Shown here: positions 48,466 through 60,299 of the stretch, one piece after another
How the letters are laid out: each line of letters opens with the position of its first letter
Position numbering within the stretch: position 1 is the stretch's first letter
Program-made: the position numbers and the translations under genes
Assembly: GCA_963693085.1 (NCBI GenBank)
Contig: OY856414.1
Span: forward strand, 262,288,001-262,352,000
From: Alisma plantago-aquatica
Taxonomy: Eukaryota; Streptophyta; Magnoliopsida; Alismatales; Alismataceae
DNA: 64,000 nucleotides
Reading direction: 5' to 3'
The notes under the pieces: generated by a model
The model's database searches: none
What the model saw: only the letters and a program-made list of their open reading frames with translations
Told to the model about the DNA's origin: nothing

Positions 48466-49170
48466 CTCATTTCTTCTGTGACAAGTTTCCTCTGTAACAA
48501 GGCACTGAATTCTGCATGTAATACCACTGCATTAGAATCTACTATCCTCCTCTTATTGTTGATGATATCCTTCAAAAACTTACAATAGGAGGAAATTTAC
48601 TCAATATCATGTACGAGTGGTAGGTTGGTGTGAAGCTTCCTAACTATGTCTAAAAATTTCTTGAACTGTTGATTAGCCTTTTGGCCTTCAAGCTATTAGG
48701 AAATGGTGTGAGAGTCACATGTTTGCACTAATGAGGTGAAATGTAGTACTCCTTGTTGGGTTCCATCTTCCCAATAGGTTCCTCTTCTATGGATTCCTCA
48801 TGAAGTGTAGGGTTTTGTGGATACTCTAGAGGAATTGAGTTTATCACTGCTCCAATGTCTGCTAGGGTGGTACTCTACTGTAGAGTCACTTTTTTCTCTT
48901 TTACAAACACTTTGCCACTATGGAGAAGTACTACCTTCACATGTTGGTTATTGGGGGGATATATGTGTTTTTTGGAAATCCTTGATAGTTGGGCTTATTA
49001 ATGGATGCCACCTCCACTGCCAATTGAGAGATTTGATTTTAAATACTACAGATCCAAGCCACTTGATTCTACTAATCCCTTTTGGACTGGTCCAATAAGG
49101 CCTCATTATGACTCACAAGTCTTCCCAATATGTTACTAAGCAGTTAATTGCTCCTACTAAATCACAGACA
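48466..49170 (-). pseudogene. gag C-terminal remnant of element A
   Basis: Colinear at base level with 62640-63400 of element B, but with no frame longer than about 60 codons on the minus strand. The plus-strand frame 48817-49098 is a shadow. Homology fades near 49170, where the LTR-like part of C begins, so the rest of gag and the 5' LTR of A are not seen. Confidence 0.6.
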
Positions 49171-51728
49171 ACTAGTAGTATAAGAAACAAGCAAGGATTA
49201 CTAATCAATGTGCACCATGTTTAACCCTAAACAAATATACTATGCGGTTGGATTACATCTTTTATTAAGCCATGGGGAGTTTGAGGTATACCACTCAGAC
49301 TCCAACTAACCACTGCTAAGTCAAAATCAATGCCAAACAAGATTTAGAAGATTTCGTATCCTATGACCTCAACCACCCTCGGTAAGTACGAGTCAGCTAT
49401 AGTGACATATAAAGTCAAGCTATAAAACAACCTAGTCCACTTTTGGTATAAAGGTTACGACACTAGTAAACTAGGGTATTCAAAACCCTATCATCTGAGG
49501 TACAACCACAACTATCCTCAATCACATCACATATATCAAATCATAATCATATAAGATATAACCTCAACCATTCCCCTATAGAGGTATGACCACAACCATC
49601 CTTGTAAACATGCATATACTCAACAATATAAGACTCTAAGAATTCATTAGAGGAATACTTGTTTCACCATCCAGCAAATCCTGACACTGGATTGGACCTA
49701 TGGCATAGGGCACTACATGATTAGGGTTCACTTGACTATTTAAGACCATTTAGGTGATTTAAGGATGCATCAATCAAGTTACTCCCAAACCCTAAAAAAG
49801 TTCTACAAAAACATGATAGATTGCAACTTCATAAGATATAAAATGTATGAAATATAATGTGTATCACATCATCACATGGTACTATTCCATTGTCATATAT
49901 GAGACCATACCCATCAGCATACTATCATAGGATACAGTTCCTTGTCACATCATGAAGTGACTAATACCTCAATTATGGCACAAAAGCATGTCTAAAGTCA
50001 TAAGGTCATTCATATTGTTCCCTACAAGAACATCATTATCTTTCCTTGCCTCATCAAGGATCATCATACCATCACCATACATGAATTTGATAAGTCCAAC
50101 ATAACATTGCATTGAACAACTATGAGGTTCATATAACAACAAATTAGGGTTACAACAACATAGAGAAAGAAAGTACATCCTTTATCATACTAATCACATA
50201 AGGAAGATATGTATGAATAATAATCTTTCCTAATTCATATTAGGGTTAGATTTAGCAAGGTGAGTTGCATTAGGCTTTCAAAACAACACTCAAGGATAAA
50301 CTCTAAGTCAAGCATCTCCATCAAGCATCAAAAGCATAAAGTCAAACTCAACCATTGACCATAGGATCAGGAAATCCCATTGACCACTTGTATTAAGAAA
50401 TCATAACTGCCATATAGGTTGGAGACACCTTAGCAACCGCTAGGGTTAGGTGCCTTAGCAACCACTAGGGTTCAAGGTCATAGCGACCAACATAGATAAA
50501 AATCTTCATCGACCACTAAAGGTCAAGGATGTCATCGACCACAAAAAGTCAAGGAGGTTGGTGACCACCAAAAATTAGAAAAGTTGACGATCGTTGAAAC
50601 TAGCATTCACCATTTTGAAGACCGTTGAGGTTAGCCACCCTCAACGACCACTCGGGTTAATCATCCCAGCTACCACTAGGGTCTAGAGATTTTGGCAACT
50701 GCTAAGGTTGGTCATTTGAATGACCACTATAGTTAGGATACATAGGTGATCATGAAAACATAGAGTATAGGTGATGATTGGAATCACAACTGTTGGTGAC
50801 CATTAAAATAAAAATTCTTAGTGACCCATCAATAGAGGAAATCTTGGTGATCATGGAGAGACCAAGAACTCATCGACCACAAGGATACAAACCAGTTGGT
50901 CATCATCAAGAATTTGAAAGATCATCAAGTTTTATTACTATAGAGGAAACCAACTCAAAACCCTAATTTCTCAACCATCATTTGAGAAGGAAAAATCATC
51001 ATTTCCATAAGCATGCAAGGACCAAAATGTCCATCACCAAAGAAGGTTCGCACACAAGGGTTTAGGGTTCATCCAATAAGAGTTATTTATTCAAGATCAC
51101 CATGTAAACACGAACCCTAGATAAAAGGACCAAGAAAACCAAACAACCAACTTGTTCAGGAAAAGCAAATGACCGCCAAGAAATCTTGGCGACCAAGAGA
51201 ACAGAAAAGCAAACAGTTGCTAACCCTAGGTGCGTTGGCGACCATGAGAGGTGTAAATCTCATATATTGTCAACCCTAGGTTCATCACAAGAAATTTCAT
51301 CAACCATACAAACTTAGCACCATAGGGAGGCTTGGCGATCACCAAAACCCTAGGCAGCTCACCTCAAGGTCAACTATTGACTTAGGGTATCCATGCAAAC
51401 CCTAATCTCAACACATGATATCACCACCCAAACCAAGGTGTAACAAGTCCCCAAATCACAAATATATCCAACATGATGTGAAAATGTGTGAGGCACAATA
51501 ATCATTTAAAAAATTGCAAGAAAGCCCTAGAAATGGGTAAGTTGCAATTAGGTCCAAAATAAGCACATCTATGCATAACTAACTCAAACTGTGTCCAAAC
51601 TGGACCAAACTTGAAACATAAGCTTGTCACATGATATCAAAGTACATCACAAGGTTTGATTATGGTTTTAAGCATGTAATTATGATAAGAAAGCATATGT
51701 AACAAAAAGAAAGGTCAGGAGTCTTACA
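49171..51728 (-). repeat. 3' LTR of chromovirus fragment C (left edge uncertain)
   Basis: The right edge is well supported: on the minus strand the end of C (AAAATCCTTGTTAGGGG) is followed by TGTAAGACTCCTGACC, a chromoviral LTR start, at 51728. The left edge is placed where homology of A ends. The LTR is AT-rich and CpG-poor and has no gene; frames at 49969-50178 and 50778-50966 have no protein support. The middle carries degenerate repeats described separately. Confidence 0.55.
50430..51370. repeat. degenerate GACCACTAGGGTT-word repeats in LTR C
   Basis: The word GGCGACCACTAGGGTT and decayed versions (CATCGACCACTAAAGGTC, GGTGACCACC, CTTAGCAACCGCTAGGG) recur about every 30-40 bp between 50430 and 50960, and more loosely to 51370 (for example GGCGACCATGAG, TTGGCGATCACC). 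Confidence 0.6.
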
Positions 51729-51739
51729 ACCATAAACCC

Positions 51740-52985
51740 CTAACAAGGATTTTGCCTTCAAAATCCTACATGAACAAAGATGAGTACTTCCTATGCATTT
51801 CATCCTACAATTCCCATGCGGCTTCTTCCACACCACGGTGATGCTAGAAAGCCTTAACTAAGACTAAATCCTTCTTCACTCTCCTATCTAGGATCAACAC
51901 AAGACCCTCTTCATAAGACACATCCTCATCCAACTCAACCTCCACGGGCTACAACACTTGCTCTATATTTGGGTGCCACTTACTCAACATGGAGATATGG
52001 AAGACATCATGCAAACTATGAAAATTTGGTGGTAACTCTAACTTGTATGCCACATTTCCAACACATTCCAAAATAGGGTATGGTCCCATAAACCTAAGAG
52101 CCAACTTACCCTTCCTACCAAACCTCATCACACCTTTCTAAGGGGAAACCTTAAGGTACACCCTGTCTCCCACTTGTACTCAAGAGGTCTATGATGGTTG
52201 TTAGCATAAGAATTATGTATGTCCTAGGCTTCCTACAGATGTTGTTGTATCACCTTGATCTTCTCTATAGTTTGTTGCACTAGCTTAGGACTCAAAAGTT
52301 GATACTCACCTATCACATACCAATAAAGCAGTGACCGAAAACATCTCCCATACAAGTCTTCATAAAGTGTGATGTCTATACGCCTCTGGTAACTATTGTT
52401 GTATGCAAACTTTGTCAAACTTAGGTGCACATCCCAACTACCAAGAAACTACAAAACACATGCTCTCAATCCTCCAAAGTTTGAATGGTCCTCTATGAAT
52501 GACCATCTGTATGGGGGTGAAAAGCAGTACTAAACATCAGTTGTGTCCCCTTAGATGTATGTAAACGTTTCCAAAACATGCTCAGTGAACTGTGGACCTA
52601 TATCAGATACTATAGTAACTAGAATACCATGCAAACGAACTATCTCATCAACATATATATGTGCCAACTTCTCTATTGTATACATTGTCTTGACTGGAAG
52701 AAAGTGAGCTGACTTGATCAACCAATCAATTATCACCTAGATGGAATCATGACCTTTGGCTGTCCTAGGAAGACCAACCACAAATTACATGGTAATATGA
52801 TCCCATTTCCACTCTGGTATTGTCAAAGGTTGTAATGTTCTTGTAGGCTTCTGATGTTCATCCCTGACCTACTGACAAACGGGACATCTGGCAATGAATT
52901 CTGCAGCATCATGCTTTATAACTGGCCACCAATACAAATCCTTTAGGTTATGGTACATCTTGATACTTCCAGGATGCATCACTGA
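51740..52985 (-). pseudogene. chromovirus integrase and chromodomain remnant (element C)
   Basis: Minus-strand order: zinc-finger part MYHNLKDLYWWPVIKHD and CPVCQ (about 52870-52975), catalytic core VIIDWLIKSAHFLPVKTMYT and SDIGPQFTEHV (52551-52740), FAYNNSYQRRIDIT (about 52390-52420), [20 protein letters not shown] with [24 protein letters not shown] end (51949-52131), then a chromodomain (VELDEDVSYEEGLVLILDR, VEEAAWEL, about 51780-51945). This is the Tekay/Del lineage; the chromodomain would guide insertion to heterochromatin. Many stops. The element is cut at about 52985 within the zinc finger, so RT, protease and gag are missing. Confidence 0.85.
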
Positions 52986-53229
52986 TCAGCCCCAAAGGGG
53001 TTATCGGAATTTGAATTTATAACCCGAACCTTCAAGGAACCCCAAAGCTTTATTATGGGGTCAAACACAGGGACGTGGGGATGTTTAGGACGCTTAAGAT
53101 CTCTCTCTTAAGTCAAATAAGCCAATCCGATAGTTGATAAAAGTATGGATCTAGAACTAGTCTAGAAGATTGTCACAAAGTAAAACAAAACAAAGTTCAT
53201 AGGATTTTACTAATCAAAGAGAAGGAGTT
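52986..53229. other. orphan segment between C and B, LTR-end-like
   Basis: The phrase GGGGTCAAACACAGGGACG at about 53059 resembles the ends of Athila/Tat-type LTRs and the phrase TTGAATTCAGGGACACTG at about 53303 in LTR B. No frame or boundary can be set. It may be the remnant of one more element. Confidence 0.3.
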
Positions 53230-54836
53230 TGACACGATTTTATCGTGCGTATAATGCAAGTGCACGCGTCAATGTAGTATAGACCTTTGTGAGGCCCGAG
53301 TTGAATTCAGGGACACTGAACTGTCGGTGGACTACTACTAACTATTTGCAATTAGCTAGACCAGTTAAAAAGGTTTAAGAGTTGATTAAAAAGAAAATAA
53401 AAATAAAAGAAAACAAAGAAATCGATTAAATGTTGAGTTTAATCAATTTAGATGGAAATCTTTAGGATTGTGGTTTTGCCGCGGGTTCTCATTGTATGAA
53501 TTTCCAAATAGTTAAACAAGTTCATCTCTCAATCTGGGTAGTGGCCTATAGTCAGAATTGTTCACTGTCGTGATACAATTCACTACCTAAATCTAGGTCG
53601 GTTCCACCGTCATAGTAACCTATACCATAAATTAGGTGCATTAGAATCAACCTCTGGTTGTCCACCATTAACCGTACATCACCTTGTTCAAGGGATTTAT
53701 TAATTAATGTGAATTTCTTCTCTTTTCAAGCATTAATTCTTCTTTCAAAGCAATTAAAGGCATTAGATTATCATTAGGGTGATCAATCATAATGATATAA
53801 TGGAGAAAACGAAATCATACCACGGATTTAAGAGACAAATTATGAATTACTATGATAAAAACGTCATACAATGATTGTCCGGGCTACTCCCAGTCCTAAA
53901 GATAATGGGGATTAGCCCCGCATGTTCATCTCTGAACAAGACATGAATGAAGAAAGGGGAAACATGGAGAAATATGTGGATGAGTGAAGTAAACCCCTAA
54001 ACAGAGAAGATCCAAGCGTTCCTCGGCGTACAGTGCACGATCTACAGCATTTTGACGGTGTAAAACATCTTCTTCGGCTCTCAGAATAGTCGGGGCGTGC
54101 TTCTGGTCTCTGTTCTCTTCTCCTCTCCTCGTGATGTGTGCAATGGATAATGACGTGATAGATGACTCCTAGCCGCCGTCATTAGGTATAAATATCAAGT
54201 TAGGTCGCCAAATTATCACAACCGTTGGATTTGGGCCGATCTGGAACAAATAATCATATGACGGTGTTGATACCATCGACACGGGTCGATGGTATCGACC
54301 CCTCGCGATATCGGCAAGCCTTCTTTCTTTTCTATCGTCCCGCCTGATGCTGACTCAATACCATTGACGTGGGTCGATGGTATCGACACCCTTAGGCATC
54401 AGTTTTATCACCTTTCTGACACTAAAGTTGTAGAGCGTCGATAGTATTGACCATTGTGTCGATAGTATCGACTGACTGATCACTGGTAACATGAGGGTAT
54501 CTCGCTACCATCGACTTCCCAATTGATGGTATCGACTCTGTGTGGCTCCTTGTGGCTGTCTGCTTGTGACTGTATCGATACCATCGACGGATGTCGATGG
54601 TATCGACAGTTGTATATATGCGTTTTTCCTAAAATTGCAAGACAAAGCCGAATCAGTTGAGATAAAACCATTATTATAATCATTTATGATCAAAAAGATA
54701 AAATGTGAGGAATTTGATACTGAAAGAGATTATAGACTAGAATAAGTGAATCATGCAATATTAACCACCAAATTGACCAATAAACACATAAACACAAGTA
54801 AAACAAGCCTATAAAATGTGACTCAGAATCATTGCA
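53230..54836 (-). repeat. 3' LTR of Athila-like element B
   Basis: In plus-strand view it runs from TGACACGATTTTATCGTGCG to TCATTGCA; read on the minus strand TGCAATGATTCTGAG to AAATCGTGTCA, 1,607 bp. The adjoining AAGCTTAGGGGAGTTTTA (54837-54854) is its polypurine tract, so it is the 3' LTR. It matches LTR A over its length but is better preserved. Five hairpin-like word pairs lie at 54266-54607. Confidence 0.82.
54266..54607. repeat. five paired GTCGATGGTATCGAC words (hairpins) in LTR B
   Basis: Pairs of a word and its reverse complement, 2-8 bp apart, at 54266-54299, 54356-54387, 54437-54472, 54506-54535 and 54574-54607. Each pair can fold into a stem of about 13-15 bp. The word is itself almost a palindrome. 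Confidence 0.9.
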
Positions 54837-54854
54837 TAAAACTCCCCTAAGCTT
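54837..54854 (-). other. polypurine tract of element B
   Basis: On the minus strand AAGCTTAGGGGAGTTTTA abuts the LTR. Just upstream lies GCTCGAGGACGAGCAATG, the usual phrase before Athila/Tat polypurine tracts. Confidence 0.7.
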
Positions 54855-56743
54855 GAACATTGCTCGTCCTCGAGCAACAAAACTCTAGAATAGAACTGTG
54901 AGGGTCAACTAAATAACAGATTATCACAATAGACTTTACCAAATGATCCCCGCCATACATTCACAATCTCACCCTTACTTACCACAAAATGATAATTACC
55001 CTCAAGGCGACAATAATCATCCATAAAAGATATCTACCTCAAAATTGATGAACACTATCACATAAGGCAGTTAACATAATAAAATCCTCCGGTCCAGACT
55101 CGGTGCATATTGTGATCTTCTATCTATGTTACTCGTCCTAACTACCATCTAGATGGAAGCATCTCTCCTGGTATTAATTAGTGAGGAGATGATCACGGTG
55201 GCCTACCAATTCGAGCAACGGGTAGATGGAATAGGTGGTTGTGGAAGAAATGGAAGCATAATATAGTTTTAACATGCATAGATAACAAAATGATCTAAAT
55301 GATGCATATGCAAATAAAAATGCCCTAATGCCTACATTTGGGTGGAATGATGCATGCACTATCATTCCGTCTCAAATTGAGATGGAATATCTAAGAAAAC
55401 TACACCATGTGCTTATTCTTCTTAGTATGCAAGTGAGAACATGTTCCTTTCTCCCTCTCATTCCTACTTACTTCTCAATTCTTTTTTTTCAATTCTGTTT
55501 TTCAAGCCATTATTTTCATAAGTGATAATGAATTATTTGTCGAGCCCACTTCTTATTACATACTTGTGCATATGAAGCATTCTATTTGGAGGGTATGGAA
55601 CAAGTTCACCACCTTTAATGTTTCAGAAGACATAAGATGCATGATGTACTATATGCACAAAAGATGTGAATGCAACTACAAAATGATAGTTATGAAATTA
55701 AATGACACACACCTAAGGATAATGTGCATGTATAACTACTCTATCTATTTTTCTTTTCATGCAAAAATATGCAAGAATAGTTGTAATGCAAGACCTATCT
55801 ACATGGGATGCAATCAAAGAGATGAAAACTATAATGTGCTTCCAGTTCTTATGGTGGAGTATGAAAACAATGGGGTGGATAGATAACAAGATTAATTGAC
55901 TGAACCTTTAGAAAATATTATGTGTCCCTCCTTACTGACTTGTGTAATAATTAAGAAGTTTCTCTCTCTTATTTCAAATTAAAATATCATTATCATTTGG
56001 TCAGTTTAGGCTCAAACAACCAATTCTGTCCACTCTTCATGAATCAAAGGAATGTACAATTGTGTTTTCATGTTTTAAAGTTGACAAACCCAATTATTTT
56101 CTCAAATCATATGCTCAAGGTTGAACAACACAAGCTTGCACATCACTAAAAATTTTCAAATTTACCCTTGATTCCCATGTACAATCACAGAGATGACACA
56201 TGACATTAGACATCCACAATTACACTACATAGAGTGTGGATCCTACAGGAAGCTAATAGCTAAGAAAAATAAATGATAAAAGACAAAGCAATAAATGATT
56301 AAAATTAAGAAAAATAAAGGATAGAAACTGTTCCAACTTCCCCCTAAGCTTGAATTCGACTATGGCCTCATAGTCAAAACAACCTTAAAAGGTGGAATAG
56401 TGATGTCGATCATTCTACAGGTGGGGTGGGTATTGCGGGTCTGTGGGGTCCCAAGATGGGTATTGGCCCTAAAAACTCGGATCGTACTGGGGCATCGACG
56501 GAGGTTGAGGATACCCCCGAAATAATTCTTGCTCCATTAGTTGTCATAGAAAGGTTGTTGTTGCATCTCCATCCTATGCAACCTGTCATGGATATTCTAT
56601 TGGTTGTCGAGGAGGAGGCGCTCATTCTCATAGATGGCCTGCTGATTAACATAGAGTTGATTGGTAGTCTCCTGAATATCTGCAAATGACAACGTGTGTC
56701 GATGTTGTGTATGTTGGATATCCTGCAACATTGTGTACATGCC
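54855..56743 (-). other. 3' UTR of element B with a second polypurine-like tract
   Basis: The region between LTR and ORF1 has no convincing frame; those at 55174-55886 have no protein support. A second tract AAGCTTAGGGGGAAGTTGG (56333-56351, minus) shares its core AAGCTTAGGGG with the true tract at the LTR. Confidence 0.65.
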
Positions 56744-57992
56744 CTACATAGAAAAGGCATCCTCTCCTTGCTGAGAGGGCTGAGGTGGCGGAGGTTGTGA
56801 AGAGGATGATTCACCCGGATGGAAGCGGGGATGCTTCCGGGGTGCCACTCGTGCCTGAAGAGGAGTGAAAGCCTCCTCTTCCTCTTCATGCTCATCGTCG
56901 TCATCATTATTGTCATCATCACCTCTGTCTTCATTAGAGTCATCGATGGTGATGATAGGCCACCGAAAATGCTGAGCTCCCTCAATGTTGAAGACGGGGT
57001 CGGGAAGTGCACATTCTTGATATTCGTGATTGACATGGCAATGTGCATAAGCCAAGCCATCACAGAGCAGGAGGAGGTTGGAGCGGTGTAGATGATGGAG
57101 GTTGACCTTGTTCCTGTTGGAAAGTGGAGTAAGCTGGGAAAAATCCAACCCAAGGTAAAGGGTCAGCAGTGTGATGAGCCATCCAAAGTGGATAGGAGCC
57201 TTCCGCGTACTCCTCTTCACTGCCAACACGTGCGTCAAAAAGAACGCGCCCCAGTTGCACTCCTCGCTTCAGCGATTCATACAGAAAGAACAAATCTGTC
57301 TCTTGGAATTTTCTAAGAGACAGATCACCGCGAGCAAACAGCGTCGTACAGAGCATGCGGTGCAGAATCCATACAAAGGGATGCTTAAAGTCGGCTACGA
57401 CAGTTTTGTGGTAGCTCACAGACTTGTCGGGAGGCGTAGTCACCTGCTTGGTGAAGATGTCGTCATAATCAGTCTGGTTTTCCGGCCTCCGATGCTGGTA
57501 ATTGTTATGATACCAGTTATACACATAATTGAACTGGCCGAGAGTGAGGGTGTAATTGTTGTTGTAGAGTCTGAAGGACATGCGTCCTTTCTTCCACTCT
57601 CTGTCAGTGGCAATCAAGTCATTGGGCACAACATTGATATCCAATGACGCCATGAACTCCGGCACGAGCTCCTTGTATGTCGGTCACTCACTGAAGAACG
57701 ATTTGCTGTCAGCATGGTACTCCAACTCGTCGGGCCTCCTGGTCGTATGCTTTGGCTGCCCCTTGAGGACGTAGGCAAGATTGGGCTCGAACCCAAGATA
57801 ACGAACCATGTCCTGATCAACATATCAGGTCGGCTCGATCTTCCTCTTCAGCAGTTCCTCGTATACCTTCCGGACCTCCGCGGAAGGATGGACAATCCTC
57901 GGAAAAGGAATCGATCCCGATGGCAGAGGAACGAAGGTTGGGATCTCCATGGGGACCGCCCGTGATGAAGATGCTCTGTTTTTCCGCACCAT
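56744..57992 (-). pseudogene. ORF1 (Athila ORF-1-like, env position) of element B
   Basis: Starts at a minus-strand ATG at 57992 (MVRKNRASSSRAVPMEIP). It holds PTYKELVPEFMASLDINVV, WKKGRMSFRLYNNNYTLTLG, SVSYHKTVVADFKHPFVW, ILHRMLCTTLFARGDL and LYESLKRGVQLGRVLF (57180-57665), the Athila ORF-1 family signature, whose function is unknown. A frameshift near 57070-57150 leads into VFNIEGAQHFRWPIITIDDS and a strongly acidic, then Ser/Pro/Gln-rich tail ending about 56744. Stops: TGA 57825-57827 and a TGA near 57690. The first TGA lies at the same codon as a TGA in element A. The same family is the N-terminal part of the long E2 frame. Confidence 0.8.
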
Positions 57993-58226
57993 TGTCGCTA
58001 GAGAAAAGAAAAGGGTAGGATATGGAGCTCGGTGAAGGTCGAAGAAGATGATCTCCGCTCGGTGTAGTGCTCGGGGAAGAGATCACGATCTGTGGATGCT
58101 CGTAGCATGCCTCCGGTCGCTCAACAATGCTCAATACACAATTATAGGGAAGAAGCTCTGAAGGTGTGAAGAAATCTGACAAACAATCCCTCCTTTTATA
58201 ACTTCATCAGTCGTTAATGTGTACCT

Positions 58227-58787
58227 GTCGATACCATCGATCAGGTGTCGATGGTATCGACACCTGTAGCACAATCTGGGTTTCACGAGTATCGACGGCT
58301 GTTGATAACCTGATGTGGGGGCCCAGATCGATGACGCGTCGATACCATCGACGTGGGTCGATGGTATCGACCCCTCGAACGGATAGACTTCCTTGATATA
58401 GCGATCTTCGTTGATTTCCTCTCGCGGATCGGTGACGTGTCACGTCGATACCATTGATGTGGGTTGATGGTATCGACCCTTTGTAGGTCAAACACCCTTG
58501 CGAGGCCCGGCCGCCACTTTCTGACTGTTGCTGGGTCGATACCATCGACAGGCCCGTCGATGGTATCGACTTCACTGAGATAAATTTGTCTGTAAATCTT
58601 CAGGGATCTCACGAGTATGGACACCCATGTCGATATTATTGACCCCATCTGGAAATTTATTTGGAATCACTAATGGTAGGTCGATACCATCGACGAGGCC
58701 GTCGATGGTATCGACTCAGAAAAATTTCTACAGTCACCTAACTATACCCATGTCGATACTATCGACACAATGGTCGATGGTATCGAC
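58227..58787. repeat. six paired GTCGATGGTATCGAC words (hairpins) between integrase and ORF1, element B
   Basis: Pairs of GTCGATACCATCGAC and GTCGATGGTATCGAC with 2-8 bp between them at 58227-58261, 58338-58371, 58444-58477, 58535-58570, 58680-58715 and 58752-58787; single words near 58290 and 58628. It is the same word as in the LTR of B. The spacing between pairs is about 75-145 bp and the intervening sequence is not repeated. The whole spacer 58000-58960 has no gene; the minus frames 58207-58648 only reflect the repeats. Confidence 0.92.
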
Positions 58788-58963
58788 TCTGCCTCAGCCC
58801 TGCACACTGAACAAACGATCACGGTATCATTTTTACACTAAAAACAAAATTAAACCAAACTAATTTGTAAAAGCAAACGAAAATAGACGAAACTACCAAT
58901 GGTTGGGTTGCCTCCCAACAAGCGCCCTTATTTAACGTCTTAGTCTAGACAAACTAAAGCTTA

Positions 58964-60139
58964 TCAAGCCTCCTTAAGTGCAATGAGTTTGACCTCATGC
59001 ACTTTCCTCGTGAAATCCTCACCAAAGTACAGCTTCAACCTCTGTCCATTAACCAAGAATGTTGTCTCTCCATCACACACCATGATGGCACCATGTGTTC
59101 GTACCTCCTCCACAATGAAAGGTCCACTCCACCGGGACTTCAATTTCCCGGGATGCAATTTTAACCTCGAGTTGAACAACAACACACAATCTCCCTTCTT
59201 GAAAACACACAGTTGAATGTGTCGATCGTGAATCAGCTTTGTTCTTTCCTTATAAATCCTCGAACTTTCATAGACATTCATCCTCAGCTCATCTAGCTCA
59301 TTTAGCTCCAGCAAGTGTTTCTTTCCTACCTCATCATAATTTAAGTTCAGCTTCCTTAGCGCCCAATGCGCCTTATGCTCCAACTCGACAGGCAAATGGA
59401 AGGCCCGCCCATAAGCCAACCTAAAAGGTGTAGTGCCTATAGGTTTCTTATACGCCGTCCTATACGCCCATAAAGCGTACAGTAGAAAAGTACTCCAGTT
59501 CTTTCTTGTCGAAGACACTGTGCGCTCCAGGATTTTCTTAATTTCTCTATTGGAGACTTCAACCTTCCCCTGTGGCTGTGGGTGGTATGGGGTACCGATA
59601 TTGTGCTTTACCCCATACTTTCTCAACAATGCAGCAAACTTTTGATTTCTAAAATGGGTACCTCCATCGCTGATAATCATCCTCGGTACACCAAATCTAC
59701 AGAAAATGTAGTCTTTTACGAACCTTCATACTACAAAAGCATCATTAGTCCTAGTGGGTATTGCCTCTACCCACTTCGATACATAATCAACAACCAATAA
59801 AATGTACAAATTAGAGTTTGAGGACACAAAGGGTCCCATGAAATCAATACCCCACAGATCAAACACCTCAACTTCTTGAAACACGTTGAGGGGCATCTCC
59901 TCTCATTTTGAAATATTACCTGCCCTTTGACAGGAATCGCATCTTCGCACATAATCATATGCGTCCCAGAAAATCAAGCACCTTGGCCACTGTTCTGGAA
60001 CTCGCATGATGGCCCCCGTTGGTAGAGTATGACAATGACGAAGTACACTATCATATTCAACCTCCGGTACGCACCTGTGCAAAACGCCATCCCTACATTT
60101 CTTCAACAAAATGGGGTCATCCCAGAAATGATATCTCAA
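58964..60139 (-). pseudogene. integrase of Athila-like element B
   Basis: Minus-strand order: FWDDPILLKKCRDGVLHRCV, HCHTLP and the zinc-finger Cys pair in YVRRCDSCQRAGNISK (59903-60139); catalytic core with WGIDFMGPF (first Asp, about 59840), FGVPRMIISDGGTHF (second Asp, 59640-59690) and QGKVEVSNREIKK (Glu, about 59560); C-terminal domain with VLLFNSRLKLHPGKLKSRW (about 59110-59180), ending LIALKEA at 58964. The 238-codon frame 58964-59680 is open. Damage: one finger His is lost by a frameshift near 60015 and a TGA interrupts the core near 59730. The D-D-E residues are all present. Confidence 0.9.
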
Positions 60140-60299
60140 AGAATGGAAATTTTTCTTTTTCTCTTGATATGTCCAATCATCTGGGATAATTTTGTAGGCA
60201 AGATAATTAACAATATAAGAAAAACCATGGATCTTTAGATTTTACAGAAAGAAGTTGCTCATCAGGGAACGTCTCAGTAATGGGTATATGAATGTCCTT

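Noticed and set aside
58207..58648. Two overlapping 121-122-codon minus-strand frames with repeated STRYH/STSMVS-type segments
   Set aside because: The repeats are the translated hairpin words; length is due to lack of stops in the word, not to a protein.
54266..58787. Regularly spaced GTCGATGGTATCGAC words as a CRISPR array or satellite
   Set aside because: Spacing is irregular, words come as complementary pairs, and the context is a plant LTR element.
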